Part shown: piece after piece, positions 34,950-43,295 of the stretch
How positions within the stretch are numbered: the first letter of the stretch is position 1
Layout: each line of letters opens with the position of its first letter
DNA from: Clostridiales bacterium
Lineage (GTDB): Bacteria; Actinomycetota; Coriobacteriia; Anaerosomatales; SLCP01
Reading direction: 5' to 3'
Length of the DNA: 64,000 nucleotides
Assembly: GCA_018333995.1 (NCBI GenBank)
Contig: JAGXSG010000007.1
Location: 93,428-157,427 of the forward strand
Notes under the pieces: generated by a model
Told to the model about the DNA's origin: nothing
Database searches by the model: none
What the model saw: the letters and a program-made list of their open reading frames with translations, nothing else
Position numbers and translations under genes: made by a program

Positions 34950-35114
34950 TCCGTGTCCAGTGGGCTCTCACCACCCTGTGGTTGTCAGCCGTGGACCGTT
35001 GAGCACGGGATCCGCCTGAGCGGCGGGTGTCACAACATATCAGAGGCACCGTGCGCACACAAGAGACCCTGTGTTCGATTCGACGAACGGTAGAAGCAAT
35101 ACGGTAAAGGGGCC

Positions 35115-35141
35115 GTGTGCGATTGTGTGCGGTCGTATACT
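35115..35141 (+). promoter_or_regulatory. Possible promoter with direct repeats
   Basis: TATACT at 35136-35141 is a reasonable -10 box. Two GTGTGCG copies (35115-35121 and 35125-35131) are spaced by exactly one helical turn over the -35 region, which could be a regulator site. No -35 consensus is seen. The gap from 34861 to here otherwise holds only the rib terminator. Confidence 0.35.
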
Positions 35142-35189
35142 ATCGACGAGTGAGATTTCTGGATGAGTGGCGGCGATAGGAGATTCGCA

Positions 35190-35963
35190 ATGGACGATAC
35201 CGGCCAGCGTGACGTCGCCGCGAACACCTCGCAAGACGTGAACTCTGCTCTCGGAGACTCCCGTGTGCCGCACGATGAAGAGACTTCCGACGCCTACACG
35301 GTGATGGAGATTTTTGGCATCGAGCTCAAGGTCAGGAGTCCTCGCCTTGCCGAGGTGCTGACGATGGAGGCATCACACGCCCTGGGCACAGACGTGCGCG
35401 AACTGGCCGATCCCGCCGCCCTGAGGCGGGTACGCGAAGATCTCGCCGAAGCGCTGCCGGATGTCATGATTGCGCCCGAGTCTCCACACGACCACGATGT
35501 GACTCGTGCGAGAACGGAATTGCGAGCCCGCGCAGACGCGCTCGCGCGCGCCATGGGCTTTGAAACCGCGCCAGGCGGTGTGTGGTTGTCGCCTACCGGC
35601 ATCTCGCTCGTCACACGTATTGTGGAACGCGTGCCCACTGTAGCCTCGGCAACCGATGCGATAGATAAGATCGCGGGACTGCTTGAGACCGCTGACAGCG
35701 AGAGCTCCGCACTTCTTGTTGTAGAGTCCCAGGAGGCGGCTGACGTGTTCAAAGTCGCCATCCGGCACCGTCGGCTCTACGACGTGATGAGGACAATTTC
35801 GGTGGGCAATCTCCAGGAACTTCGCACTCTCGTCGCAGGCGGGGCGATCGATCATGCTCGAGCCCTCGTGTTGCTGAGTCCTCTCGTTGGGATCGACGTC
35901 GGCGAGGTGCTCTCCATCTTGAGCGCTTCCGCAAATCGCGAGTCCGGCGATTCCACCGCCTGA
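35190..35963 (+). CDS. Hypothetical protein, soluble, no known domain
   Basis: I do not recognise this 257-residue protein. It lacks a signal peptide and clear membrane helices. The first 40 residues are polar and acidic; residues about 40-110 (MEIFGIELKV to LPDVMIAPE) and 110-250 look like helical domains rich in Ala, Glu and Arg. A stretch LLVVESQEAADVFKVAIRH followed by LYDVMRTISVGNL could be a Rossmann-like strand-helix unit, but that is weak. ATG 35190 is chosen over 35163 because GGAG lies 9 bases before it. It stands alone between the rib operon and iscR. Confidence 0.75.
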   Translation: MDDTGQRDVAANTSQDVNSALGDSRVPHDEETSDAYTVMEIFGIELKVRSPRLAEVLTMEASHALGTDVRELADPAALRRVREDLAEALPDVMIAPESPHDHDVTRARTELRARADALARAMGFETAPGGVWLSPTGISLVTRIVERVPTVASATDAIDKIAGLLETADSESSALLVVESQEAADVFKVAIRHRRLYDVMRTISVGNLQELRTLVAGGAIDHARALVLLSPLVGIDVGEVLSILSASANRESGDSTA

Positions 35964-35988
35964 ACGTTATCCGCCCCGATCCTCCTTT

Positions 35989-36011
35989 CACGCGTGTCCT
36001 TGACACGCGTG
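35989..36011. repeat. Perfect inverted repeat overlapping the iscR -35 box
   Basis: CACGCGTGTC (35989-35998) and GACACGCGTG (36002-36011) are a perfect 10-base dyad around CTT. The right arm contains most of the TTGACA -35 hexamer, so this may be an operator. It might also serve as a terminator for the preceding gene, although no T-run follows. Confidence 0.6.
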
Positions 36012-36028
36012 TGAGCGGCGCGTATCGT
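36000..36028 (+). promoter_or_regulatory. Sigma-A promoter of the isc operon
   Basis: TTGACA (36000-36005), a 17-base spacer and TATCGT (36023-36028) give a strong promoter. Just downstream, an imperfect dyad at about 36035-36057 (ATCATAC ... GGTAAGGAT) resembles Rrf2/IscR-type sites and would overlap the transcription start, which fits autoregulation. Confidence 0.65.
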
Positions 36029-36077
36029 GCAGAAATCATACTGAATCGGTAAGGATTAATGTGCCGGAGCCGCGTCA

Positions 36078-36539
36078 ATGAGACTTACCGCCAAAAGTGA
36101 GTACGGACTGCTTGCGATGATGGATCTCGCGTGCCGTGGTGGAGTAAGCCCGGTGAGCGCCCGCGAGATATCTGAGCGTCAAGTCATACCGGCGAAGTTC
36201 TTGGAGCAGCTATTCGCCGGCTTGCGCAAGGCCGGACTCGTCACGGCTGTCCGCGGAGCACGGGGCGGCTTTATCCTCGTTCGTGATCCGTCACAGATCA
36301 CTGTTCTGCACGTGGTCGAAGCGCTCGAAGGACCCCTGAAAACCACGGTGTGCGGCGGGGACAGGGGCGCTTCGTGCGGGAAGAACGAGGCATGTGCGGC
36401 GGCGGCTGTCTGGGAGCGTGCAACCGAAGCGGTCCGCTCAGTGTTTGAGAATACTACGCTCGCCGAGCTGGCAAGCGCCCAGGAGCGGCTTGACGCTCCC
36501 CGCGCCGCTCGCGACACGAAGAACTCGGGAGGCTCGTGA
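36078..36539 (+). CDS. iscR: Rrf2-family regulator, IscR-like
   Basis: This transcription factor probably senses Fe-S cluster supply. The 153-residue protein starts MRLTAKSEYGLLAMMDLA, has a winged helix with the conserved LEQLFAGLRKAGLVTAVRGARGG, and three cysteines (C92, C100, C106; CxxxxxxxCxxxxxC) placed as the [2Fe-2S] ligands of IscR. It is followed immediately by iscS, so it likely represses its own operon. The start is ATG 36078. Confidence 0.9.
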   Translation: MRLTAKSEYGLLAMMDLACRGGVSPVSAREISERQVIPAKFLEQLFAGLRKAGLVTAVRGARGGFILVRDPSQITVLHVVEALEGPLKTTVCGGDRGASCGKNEACAAAAVWERATEAVRSVFENTTLAELASAQERLDAPRAARDTKNSGGS

Positions 36540-37732
36540 TGGAAGCGGTTCGTGATGTCTACTTGGACTACGCGGCAACAACGCCGGTAGACCCGCGCGT
36601 CGTCGATGCGATGATGCCGTATCTCACCGAGAAGTGGGGCAATCCCAACAGTCTGTATCAACGGGGCCGGGAGGCGTACACAGCCCTCGAGGACGCTCGC
36701 GAGCGGTTCGCAGCTGTGATCGGCGCCGAGCAACCCGGGGAGGTCATCTTTACCGCGGGCGGCACTGAGGCCGACAACATGGCGCTTCTCGGCATTCCGC
36801 TCAGGGCACGCCCAGAAGGCGGACACGTGATTGTCTCGGCATTCGAACACCACGCGGTTTTGGAGCCGGCGCACGAACTCGAGAAGCGCGGGTTTGACGT
36901 GACCTATCTCAAGCCGCGTCCGGAAGGCTACATCGATCCAGCCGATGTCCGCGACGCGATGCGCGCCGACACGGTTCTCGTTTCAGTCATGCACGCTAAC
37001 AACGAGATCGGAACGCTCCAGCCGATAGCCCGCATCGCCCAAGTGGCGCACGAGGGTGGCGCGTACATGCACACCGACGCCGCTCAGACCCTCGGGAAGG
37101 TGCCGTTGGACGTCGGCGCACTCGGTGTTGACGCCGCCACTTTTTCTGGACACAAGATCTACGCGCCCAAGGGTGTCGGCGCGCTGTACATCAAGCGCCG
37201 CACCCCGCTTGCCCCGCTCATTCGTGGCGGCGGGCAGGAGTCGAAACGCAGAAGCGGGACCCAAAACGTCGCGGGAGCGATCGGTCTTGCCGCGGCCGCT
37301 GAGTTCATGACAGCCGAGATGGCCGAGGAGTCCCCTCGTTTGGCTGCTCTGAGGGACCGCCTGGTCGAAGGAATCACCACTACGCTCGAGAACACGGAGT
37401 TGAGCGCTTCTTATCCCGAGCGCCTGCCCAACATCGCCCACCTCATCATCAAGGGCGTGGAAGGCGAGGCGATGCTACTGCAACTTGACGCGAAGGGCAT
37501 CGCCGTGTCGACCGGCTCGGCGTGCTCATCGGGTAGTCTGGAGCCGAGCCATGTGTTGTTGTCCATCGGATGTCCTCCTGAACTCGCCCACGGCTCGCTG
37601 CGCTTGTCGGCCGGAAGATTCACAACGGCCGCGGATGTCGAGTATTTTCTTGAGGTCTTCCCGCCCATCGTCAAGCGACTTCGCGAGATGTCGCCGGTGT
37701 ATGGGCGGATGTTCGGTTCGCCGGAACGCTAA
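36539..37732 (+). CDS. iscS: Cysteine desulfurase
   Basis: This PLP enzyme takes sulfur from cysteine for Fe-S clusters and for tRNA thiolation by MnmA downstream. The 397-residue protein has the N-terminal YLDYAATTPVDPR, TAGGTEADNMALLG, HTDAAQTLGKVPLDV, the PLP lysine in FSGHKIYAPKGVGALY, and the catalytic Cys loop VSTGSACSSGSLEPSHVL, which is long as in IscS/NifS. ATG 36539 is preferred to GTG 36536 because of GGGAGG spacing; both overlap iscR. Confidence 0.95.
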   Translation: MEAVRDVYLDYAATTPVDPRVVDAMMPYLTEKWGNPNSLYQRGREAYTALEDARERFAAVIGAEQPGEVIFTAGGTEADNMALLGIPLRARPEGGHVIVSAFEHHAVLEPAHELEKRGFDVTYLKPRPEGYIDPADVRDAMRADTVLVSVMHANNEIGTLQPIARIAQVAHEGGAYMHTDAAQTLGKVPLDVGALGVDAATFSGHKIYAPKGVGALYIKRRTPLAPLIRGGGQESKRRSGTQNVAGAIGLAAAAEFMTAEMAEESPRLAALRDRLVEGITTTLENTELSASYPERLPNIAHLIIKGVEGEAMLLQLDAKGIAVSTGSACSSGSLEPSHVLLSIGCPPELAHGSLRLSAGRFTTAADVEYFLEVFPPIVKRLREMSPVYGRMFGSPER

Positions 37733-37758
37733 ACCCCAGAAGAGAGAGGGATCGTACC

Positions 37759-38223
37759 GTGCTCTACAGTGACATAGTCATGGACCACTTCAACAATCCA
37801 CGCAACGTCGGGGTACTCGATGACGCGGACGGGGTTGGTGAGGTAGGCAACCCTGTGTGCGGTGACATGATGAAGATCTCGATTAAAGTCGCAGATGACC
37901 GCATCGAAGACATCCGGTTTCAGACGTTGGGATGCGGCGCGGCGATAGCCACATCATCGATCGTCACTGAGATGGCACGTGGCATGACGCTCGGGGAAGC
38001 GGTAGCCATCACCAAGAAGCAAGTCGCCGACGAACTTGGCGGCCTGCCGCCTGCGAAAATGCACTGTAGCGTGCTCGCGACCGACGGCCTGAAAAGGGCG
38101 GTGGACGACTTTCTCGTCCGCAACGGACGCGAGCCTATCGCGGCAGGCGCGATAGCCCACGACGACCCGGCTTTCGATCCCCACGCGGAGGATCACGACG
38201 ACGCGTGCGAGGTCGAAGGATAG
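37759..38223 (+). CDS. iscU: Fe-S cluster scaffold protein
   Basis: This scaffold on which IscS sulfur and iron are assembled has 154 residues. Cluster ligands are C34 (VGNPVCGDMM), C59 (TLGCGAAIATSS) and C103 (KMHCSVLATDG), all conserved in IscU/NifU-N. The tail after residue 130 is acidic with several histidines (EDHDDACEVEG), an uncommon extension. The GTG start is 26 bases after iscS, with GAGAGAGGG upstream. Confidence 0.95.
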   Translation: MLYSDIVMDHFNNPRNVGVLDDADGVGEVGNPVCGDMMKISIKVADDRIEDIRFQTLGCGAAIATSSIVTEMARGMTLGEAVAITKKQVADELGGLPPAKMHCSVLATDGLKRAVDDFLVRNGREPIAAGAIAHDDPAFDPHAEDHDDACEVEG

Positions 38224-38233
38224 CCGACACGCC

Positions 38234-39322
38234 ATGAGAGTTTTTGTTGCGATGAGTGGCGGGGTTGACTCGTCGGTTGCTGCGGCGCTCCTTGTCGAGG
38301 CCGGTCACGACGTCACCGGTGTCACGATGCAGCTCTTGCCAGAAGGCGACGCTCCCGGGCAGTGCTGCGGAGACGACTCGGTCCGCTCGGCGCGTCGTGT
38401 CTGTGATGTGCTCGGCGTGCCCCACTACACGCTGAACATGCGTGAGGTGTTCTCGACTCACGTTATCGAGCCGTTTGTACGAGCGTACGCGCAGGGGATG
38501 ACGCCAAACCCTTGCATCGCGTGTAACGACCACGTCAAGTTTTCCGTCCTCCTGGCACGAGTGAGAACGCTCGGCGCGGACGCGCTCGCTACGGGACACT
38601 ACGCACGAATCGTACGTAACGGCGCCGGAAAAGCGCGGCTCGCTCGTGGCGCCGACGCGGGCAAAGACCAGTCGTACTTCCTGTATCGCCTCGTGTCCCC
38701 GGCGATCGATAACGTGGTCTTCCCAGTGGGGGAGATGCACAAGGAGCAGGTCCGCACGAAAGCCGCCGCTTGGGGACTGCCCACCGCCGAGCGGGCCGAC
38801 TCGCAGGAGATATGCTTCGTGCCCGCATCAGGAGTGCCCGCGTTCGTAGGCGCTCGCGTAAAGGATGCGCTTGCCGCAGGACCGATCGTCGATCAGCACG
38901 GGGTCGTGCGCGGCTCCCACCGCGGGATCGCCCGCTACACCGTAGGCCAGCGAAAAGGACTCGGAATCGCCTCGTCAGAGCCGCTTTACGTCACAGCGAT
39001 CGACGCGACCGCACACACGGTGCACGTTGGGCCAAGAGCGCTCCTGGAACAGCGCTTGGTCGTTGCGACGGACGCGGTATGGGGACTGGGCGAAGACGTT
39101 GACCGTGAAGGACTGCAAGTCACCGTACAGACGCGATATCGGATGGCACCGGTTTCGGCTATCGCCACGTTCACACCGGCGCGCCCGCGTGGAGGCGATG
39201 GGGTCGACACGCTGCGTATCGAGCTCGACATGCCGGTTGCCGGTGTGGCACCCGGGCAGGCTGTCGTATGCTACCGGGGAGACACGGTCGTAGGAGGAGG
39301 GGTGGCGAGCAAGACGCGATGA
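38234..39322 (+). CDS. mnmA: tRNA-specific 2-thiouridylase MnmA
   Basis: This enzyme thiolates U34 of tRNA-Glu, -Gln and -Lys using sulfur relayed from cysteine desulfurase. The 362-residue protein has the PP-loop MSGGVDSSVAAALL, the catalytic cysteines in NPCIACNDHVKF and QEICFV, ATGHYARI and KDQSYFLYRL. It follows iscU in the same cluster, a typical Gram-positive order, and its stop overlaps the next gene. Confidence 0.95.
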   Translation: MRVFVAMSGGVDSSVAAALLVEAGHDVTGVTMQLLPEGDAPGQCCGDDSVRSARRVCDVLGVPHYTLNMREVFSTHVIEPFVRAYAQGMTPNPCIACNDHVKFSVLLARVRTLGADALATGHYARIVRNGAGKARLARGADAGKDQSYFLYRLVSPAIDNVVFPVGEMHKEQVRTKAAAWGLPTAERADSQEICFVPASGVPAFVGARVKDALAAGPIVDQHGVVRGSHRGIARYTVGQRKGLGIASSEPLYVTAIDATAHTVHVGPRALLEQRLVVATDAVWGLGEDVDREGLQVTVQTRYRMAPVSAIATFTPARPRGGDGVDTLRIELDMPVAGVAPGQAVVCYRGDTVVGGGVASKTR

Positions 39323-40116
39323 GGATCGACTTGCACACTCACACGTGGCGATGCCGTCATGCGACAGGCACCGCCGAGGAGTACGTCGCGGCCGCCCGCA
39401 TCGCCGGTATCGACGTGATCGGACTGACCGACCACCTTCCGCTCCCTTCCGGCCTCGACCCGGCAGTGTGCTACGCGATGCCGATCAGTGAATTCGAAAC
39501 CCATCTCGCGGAATTGCACGAAGTCGCGGCGAACTCTGACGGCGTGCACGTGTGTGTAGGGATCGAAGCCGACTGGCTGCCCTCGCACCCGGGTCACGTC
39601 GAGGGCATGCTCGCAGGACGCAAGTTCGACGTCGTCCTCGGCTCTGTCCACATGATCGACGGCTGGACCTTTGATGATCCCGACCTCATCCACATGTGGG
39701 ATTCGCGCGACGTCGTCGAGGCGTGGGAGCGCTACTTTGCCGAGCTTTGTGACGCTGCCGCGAGCGGACTCTACGATGTGCTCGCTCATCCTGACCTCAT
39801 CAAAAAGTTCGGTCACAGGCCCGCCGAGGAGCCCCTTGCCCTGTACGACGATGTTGCCGCGCAGCTTGCACGCACGGGTGTGGCTATCGAAGTTTCCTCC
39901 GCGGGTCTGCGCAAACCGGTGAGCGAAATCTATCCTGGACATGGCTTGCTTGCGGCGTGCGCGAGAGCGGGAGTCCCCGCCACTACCGCGTCTGACGCCC
40001 ACACACCCGAAGAGGTCGGTGTTGGGCTTGATGCGGTCCGCGAGGCGCTCGTGCGCGCGGGCTATACGCGCGTCGTCTACTTCGTCGGACGTGAGAAGCG
40101 TGAGGTGCCGCTGTGA
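39319..40116 (+). CDS. hisJ: PHP-family histidinol-phosphatase-like hydrolase
   Basis: This 265-residue PHP-domain phosphoesterase has metal-binding histidines in MRIDLHTHTWRCRHATGT, GLTDHLPL, GIEADWLPSH, VLGSVHMIDGW, VLAHPDLIKKFG and SDAHTPEEVG. The pattern matches HisK/HisJ histidinol phosphatases. No his operon is adjacent, so the substrate could differ. The ATG at 39319 overlaps the mnmA stop, and its own stop overlaps the next gene. Confidence 0.82.
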   Translation: MRIDLHTHTWRCRHATGTAEEYVAAARIAGIDVIGLTDHLPLPSGLDPAVCYAMPISEFETHLAELHEVAANSDGVHVCVGIEADWLPSHPGHVEGMLAGRKFDVVLGSVHMIDGWTFDDPDLIHMWDSRDVVEAWERYFAELCDAAASGLYDVLAHPDLIKKFGHRPAEEPLALYDDVAAQLARTGVAIEVSSAGLRKPVSEIYPGHGLLAACARAGVPATTASDAHTPEEVGVGLDAVREALVRAGYTRVVYFVGREKREVPL

Positions 40117-41228
40117 ATCACACGAGTTTGCCTGTTGTTCCCACCGTTGGATCCGTCGTGTCCGCTGTAGCCGATGCGTTTCCGCCCGAGTGGGCCGAGT
40201 CCTGGGATCGGATCGGGTTGCTCGCCGGCGATCCGGAGTCACGATGCGAAAGGGTGCTCGTGACCCTCGATCTCACTCGTAGCGCCGTCTCGCGTGCTTT
40301 GGCGCTCGGGGCCAATGTCATCGCTACCCACCATCCGCCGTTTCTCGACCCGCCGCAGCGCCTGACTCCCAGCGTCGCGGGTCCGCTCTTCGACGCATTG
40401 ACCGCAGGTGTCGCCGTCGTGGTCGCCCACACCAATCTCGACCGGGCCCCATCTGGCGCGACCGCGCTGCCCGCACTTCTCGGTCTTGAGGGTGGAGCCC
40501 CGCTCGAACAGACCGCGCTGCCGATGTCGTCTGTGATGGTGTACGTCCCGCACGACGCCCTCGCAAAGGTCAAAAGCGCTATGATGGCTGCTGGCGCGGG
40601 AAGAATCGGCCGATACGACGGATGCTCGTTTTCTGTCGAGGGAACCGGATCTTTCACTCCGAGGGATGGTTCGCGTCCCGCAATTGGCTCACCCGGATCG
40701 CCCACTAGCGTGAACGAGACCCGCCTCGAAGTGGTGTGTCCCAGGTCGCTTGCGCCGTCGGTGATCGCCGCTGTTCGCGACGCCCACCCTTACGAGGAGC
40801 CCCTCGTGGTCGTGACGGATGCAGTGATTGCGCGCGGAGACGCGCGGATGGGGCGCGTATGCGATCTCGATCAGGCGATGACGCTCTCGGAGTTTGCCGC
40901 ACTCGCCGGAAGACTTGCGTGCTGTGCGGCGCGTGTCCGCGGCACGCATGACCACCGGGTTCAGAGAGTGGCGGTGGTAACGGGCTCGGCGGGATCACTC
41001 GTGGATTCCGCACTCTCGGCGGGAGCCGAAGCGCTCGTTGCCGGTGAGGTGCGCTATCATGACGCGGCGAGCGCCGTCGAAGCCGGGCTCGCGATAATCG
41101 AGCTGGGTCACGACGCCTCCGAGCGGCCGCTTGTCCCCGTACTTGCCGAAGCGGTACGGACAACGCCGGGACTCGACTCCGCAAACGTGATTGTTGACCG
41201 CCCGGCACCAGGGTACTGGACACCGTGA
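40113..41228 (+). CDS. Nif3-like dinuclear metal-centre protein
   Basis: This 371-residue member of the Nif3/YqfO family is sometimes annotated as GTP cyclohydrolase I type 2. Metal ligands appear in ATHHPPFLDPPQ, AHTNLDRAPSG and, near the C-terminus, EVRYHDAASA with LGHDASERP. A middle segment of about 100 residues with AHPYEEP matches the PII-like insert of long Nif3 proteins such as YqfO. It is coupled to the zinc-ribbon protein downstream, a conserved pair in many Gram-positives. Its physiological role is unclear. Confidence 0.88.
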   Translation: MNHTSLPVVPTVGSVVSAVADAFPPEWAESWDRIGLLAGDPESRCERVLVTLDLTRSAVSRALALGANVIATHHPPFLDPPQRLTPSVAGPLFDALTAGVAVVVAHTNLDRAPSGATALPALLGLEGGAPLEQTALPMSSVMVYVPHDALAKVKSAMMAAGAGRIGRYDGCSFSVEGTGSFTPRDGSRPAIGSPGSPTSVNETRLEVVCPRSLAPSVIAAVRDAHPYEEPLVVVTDAVIARGDARMGRVCDLDQAMTLSEFAALAGRLACCAARVRGTHDHRVQRVAVVTGSAGSLVDSALSAGAEALVAGEVRYHDAASAVEAGLAIIELGHDASERPLVPVLAEAVRTTPGLDSANVIVDRPAPGYWTP

Positions 41229-41968
41229 CAGGAGATGGTGGGATGCACCAGGCGCGTATCTTGCTCGACCTGCAAGAGCACGACCTTGAGATCCGCCGCG
41301 ACGAGAAGCGTCTCGATGAGCTTCCCGAAAAGCGCGCGATCCTCGAGTTGCGTCACAAAGCCGAGCAGGTCAGGCAGTTGCGCGCAAAGGCGGAGGGGCT
41401 TGCCCACCGTCACGAACTGGCCATTGCGGCTACCAACGATGAGATCGCTTTGATTGACGCAAAGATCACCGGCGTCCAGGCGGTACTCGACTCTGGCGGA
41501 GTCACAAACCCCAAGGAAGTCCACAACTTGGCACGCGAAATGGACGCGCTCAAGCGGCGCAAGGACAAGCTCGAAAACGATGCCTTGCAGACGATGGAAC
41601 GACATGAAAAGGCCCTCGGGCAGGCGGAAAAGATCGACGCTGCGCTTTCCGCGCTAAGCTCTCAGGAGTCGGCGCTAATCGATGAGTTCCGTGTTAAGGG
41701 AGGAGAGCTCCAGCGCACCCTTGAGCGACGGCGCCAAGAACGTGACGCGCTCGCAACGGTCCTTGGCGCCGCTCTCCGTGAACGCTACGAGTCCGTTCGC
41801 GCGGCCAAGGGAGGAATCGGCGCCGCGCGGCTGGACAACACAATGTGCACCGCGTGTCGCGTAGACCTGCCACGTGAGCGAGTGCACGAGCTGCTCGGCG
41901 GGCCGGATGTGGGCGTGTGTCCGACATGCAGGCGTCTAATCGTAGTTCGAGGCTTTGACGATGAGTGA
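41225..41968 (+). CDS. Coiled-coil protein with C-terminal zinc ribbon
   Basis: This 247-residue protein is mostly long charged coiled coil (about residues 15-185), followed by a C4 zinc ribbon with two Cys pairs, CTAC and CPTC. It matches the C4-type zinc-ribbon family related to chlamydial CdsZ. Members often sit beside nif3 and rnhA, as here. Its function in free-living bacteria is not established. GTG 41225 overlaps the nif3-like stop. Confidence 0.85.
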   Translation: MTGDGGMHQARILLDLQEHDLEIRRDEKRLDELPEKRAILELRHKAEQVRQLRAKAEGLAHRHELAIAATNDEIALIDAKITGVQAVLDSGGVTNPKEVHNLAREMDALKRRKDKLENDALQTMERHEKALGQAEKIDAALSALSSQESALIDEFRVKGGELQRTLERRRQERDALATVLGAALRERYESVRAAKGGIGAARLDNTMCTACRVDLPRERVHELLGGPDVGVCPTCRRLIVVRGFDDE

Positions 41969-42428
41969 GGGCCGTCCAGCTTGCGTCATCTACACTGACG
42001 GCGGTGCGCGGGGCAACCCAGGCTTGGCCGGGGCGGGGTGGGTCCTGGTGGGCGAGACGGGAAAAGCGCTGTCTTCGGGCGGGAAATTTCTCGGCGTGGC
42101 GACCAACAACGTAGCGGAATACCACGGCGTCATCTGCGGTCTGACCGCCGCGCTGGCTGCGGGATGCGTTTCGGTCGAGGTGCGCTCGGACAGCGAACTC
42201 ATCGTACGGCAGATGACCGGCCGCTATCGAGTCAAGAACGAGAACCTCAAGCCTCTCTTCTTAGAGGCTTCGGCTCTCGCCTCACGGTTTACACGCGTGC
42301 GGTTCACGCACGTGCGTCGCGAGGACAACCGTGACGCGGACCAAATGGCAAACGACGCCATGGATGCCGAGGCGGACGTGGGTGACGCGCCCGGCGATGC
42401 TCGCGGACCACAAGGAACGCTCTTCTGA
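41961..42428 (+). CDS. rnhA: Ribonuclease HI family protein
   Basis: This enzyme cleaves RNA in RNA-DNA hybrids. Its 155 residues carry the catalytic acidic set: IYTDGGARGNPG, NVAEYHGVICGL, VRSDSELIVRQM and EDNRDADQMAN. This matches the short ribonuclease HI (YpdQ/Rv2228c N-domain-like) group. ATG 41961 is used with GAGG at 41949-41952; a TTG 6 bases upstream is possible. The last 25 residues are an acidic Gly/Asp/Ala tail. Confidence 0.9.
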   Translation: MSEGRPACVIYTDGGARGNPGLAGAGWVLVGETGKALSSGGKFLGVATNNVAEYHGVICGLTAALAAGCVSVEVRSDSELIVRQMTGRYRVKNENLKPLFLEASALASRFTRVRFTHVRREDNRDADQMANDAMDAEADVGDAPGDARGPQGTLF

Positions 42429-42438
42429 GGAGGTCAAC

Positions 42439-42804
42439 GTGTACGAGCTCACCGTCAAGGGGCACTTCGACGCGGCTCACGCGCTTTACGGGTACCCGGG
42501 AGAGTGCCGTGAGCTCCATGGTCACACGTGGGACGTCGAAGTCTGCGTGCGGGGCGAACACCTCGATGAGGTTGGTATTGTCTACGACTTCAAGCGCCTG
42601 AAGAGCGATCTCGCTTCGGTGCTCGAGCCGTATGACCACGCGTACCTAAACGAAGTCACGCCGTTTGACACTCTCAATCCCACAGCGGAAAACCTCGCGC
42701 GAGTCGTATTCGAGGCGCTCAGTGCGCGTGTGGGTCCGGAGGTGACCGTCACGGAGGTGGCGGTGTGGGAGTCTCCGGTCGCGAAAATCGTGTACCGGAG
42801 GTAA
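42439..42804 (+). CDS. queD: 6-carboxytetrahydropterin synthase (QueD family)
   Basis: This 121-residue enzyme has zinc ligands in HFDAAHAL and LHGHTWDV and the catalytic Cys in YPGECRELHGH, followed by GIVYDFKRLK and NPTAENLARVVFEAL. QueD makes carboxytetrahydropterin for queuosine; a pyruvoyltetrahydropterin synthase role is the alternative. GTG 42439 is supported by the strong site GAGGAGGT (42427-42433). No other queuosine gene is in the window. Confidence 0.88.
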   Translation: MYELTVKGHFDAAHALYGYPGECRELHGHTWDVEVCVRGEHLDEVGIVYDFKRLKSDLASVLEPYDHAYLNEVTPFDTLNPTAENLARVVFEALSARVGPEVTVTEVAVWESPVAKIVYRR

Positions 42805-43201
42805 CACCGGCGATGCGAGGGTATGGCACGGACTCCGCGCGCAAGTATCTGGGTGGGGGAGTTGTGCCAAACAAAGAGTGTCCCGAGAAACCTCGTCTGC
42901 GTGGTACCTACCGGACGACTTCCCGTTTCCCTCCATTGCGAAACCGTGTCGCTCAGGCCAACTTGCGTCGTGCCCTTGCTCTCGGCTTCCCGCCGGCGGC
43001 TACTGGTACGCCGTCCCTCGGAACTCGCTCGATCCGACTTCTCGGGACAGCTGTCACACTACAGGCACGCGAACCGAGGGTCAAGAGGATTTCAAAGATT
43101 TCTTTCAGAACACGCCGAACGGTAGCAGACGCACGCCGAGCGGTACCATTCAAGGACTAGACGGCAAATTTCTCACGAGTACCGCGTGTCGGCCTATGGA
43201 C
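42805..43201. other. Non-coding gap with no recognisable gene
   Basis: All three + frames stay open for long stretches, but none gives a protein that I recognise, and none has a good ribosome site. The frame spanning 42878-43231 reads somewhat protein-like in its middle, so a decayed gene is possible. The region contains an 11-base inverted repeat pair (separate entry) and a short direct repeat CGCCGA-x-CGGTA at about 43114-43145. Confidence 0.5.
42879..43049. repeat. MITE-like 171-base element with 11-base inverted ends
   Basis: TGTCCCGAGAA (42879-42889) is matched exactly by TTCTCGGGACA (43039-43049) in inverse orientation, enclosing 171 bases without a credible gene. Homology between the ends does not extend beyond 11 bases, and I see no target-site duplication, so a chance dyad or an old element are both possible. 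Confidence 0.3.
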
Positions 43202-43252
43202 GTACTGACCGAATCCCTTAGAATGACCTAACAGAAGTCATTCAGTCAGTAC
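43202..43252. promoter_or_regulatory. Nested palindrome upstream of the dtxR-type gene
   Basis: Outer arms GTACTGAC (43202-43209) and GTCAGTAC (43245-43252) enclose inner arms GAATGAC (43221-43227) and GTCATTC (43237-43243). All are perfect. The inner spacer contains CCTAAC, reminiscent of half an IdeR/DtxR box. The end of the palindrome is 44 bases before the regulator's ATG, a suitable position for an autoregulatory operator. Confidence 0.55.
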
Positions 43253-43295
43253 ACACCACTCTGACTCGGCCACACGTGTGAAGGGAGGGACCGCT

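Noticed and set aside
35071..35086. T-loop-like GTGTTCGATTCGAC suggesting a tRNA
   Set aside because: The flanking arms do not pair, and no anticodon or acceptor stem can be formed.
42878..43231. Possible small gene after queD
   Set aside because: No ribosome site, no recognisable domain and composition unlike neighbours; kept only as a possible remnant.
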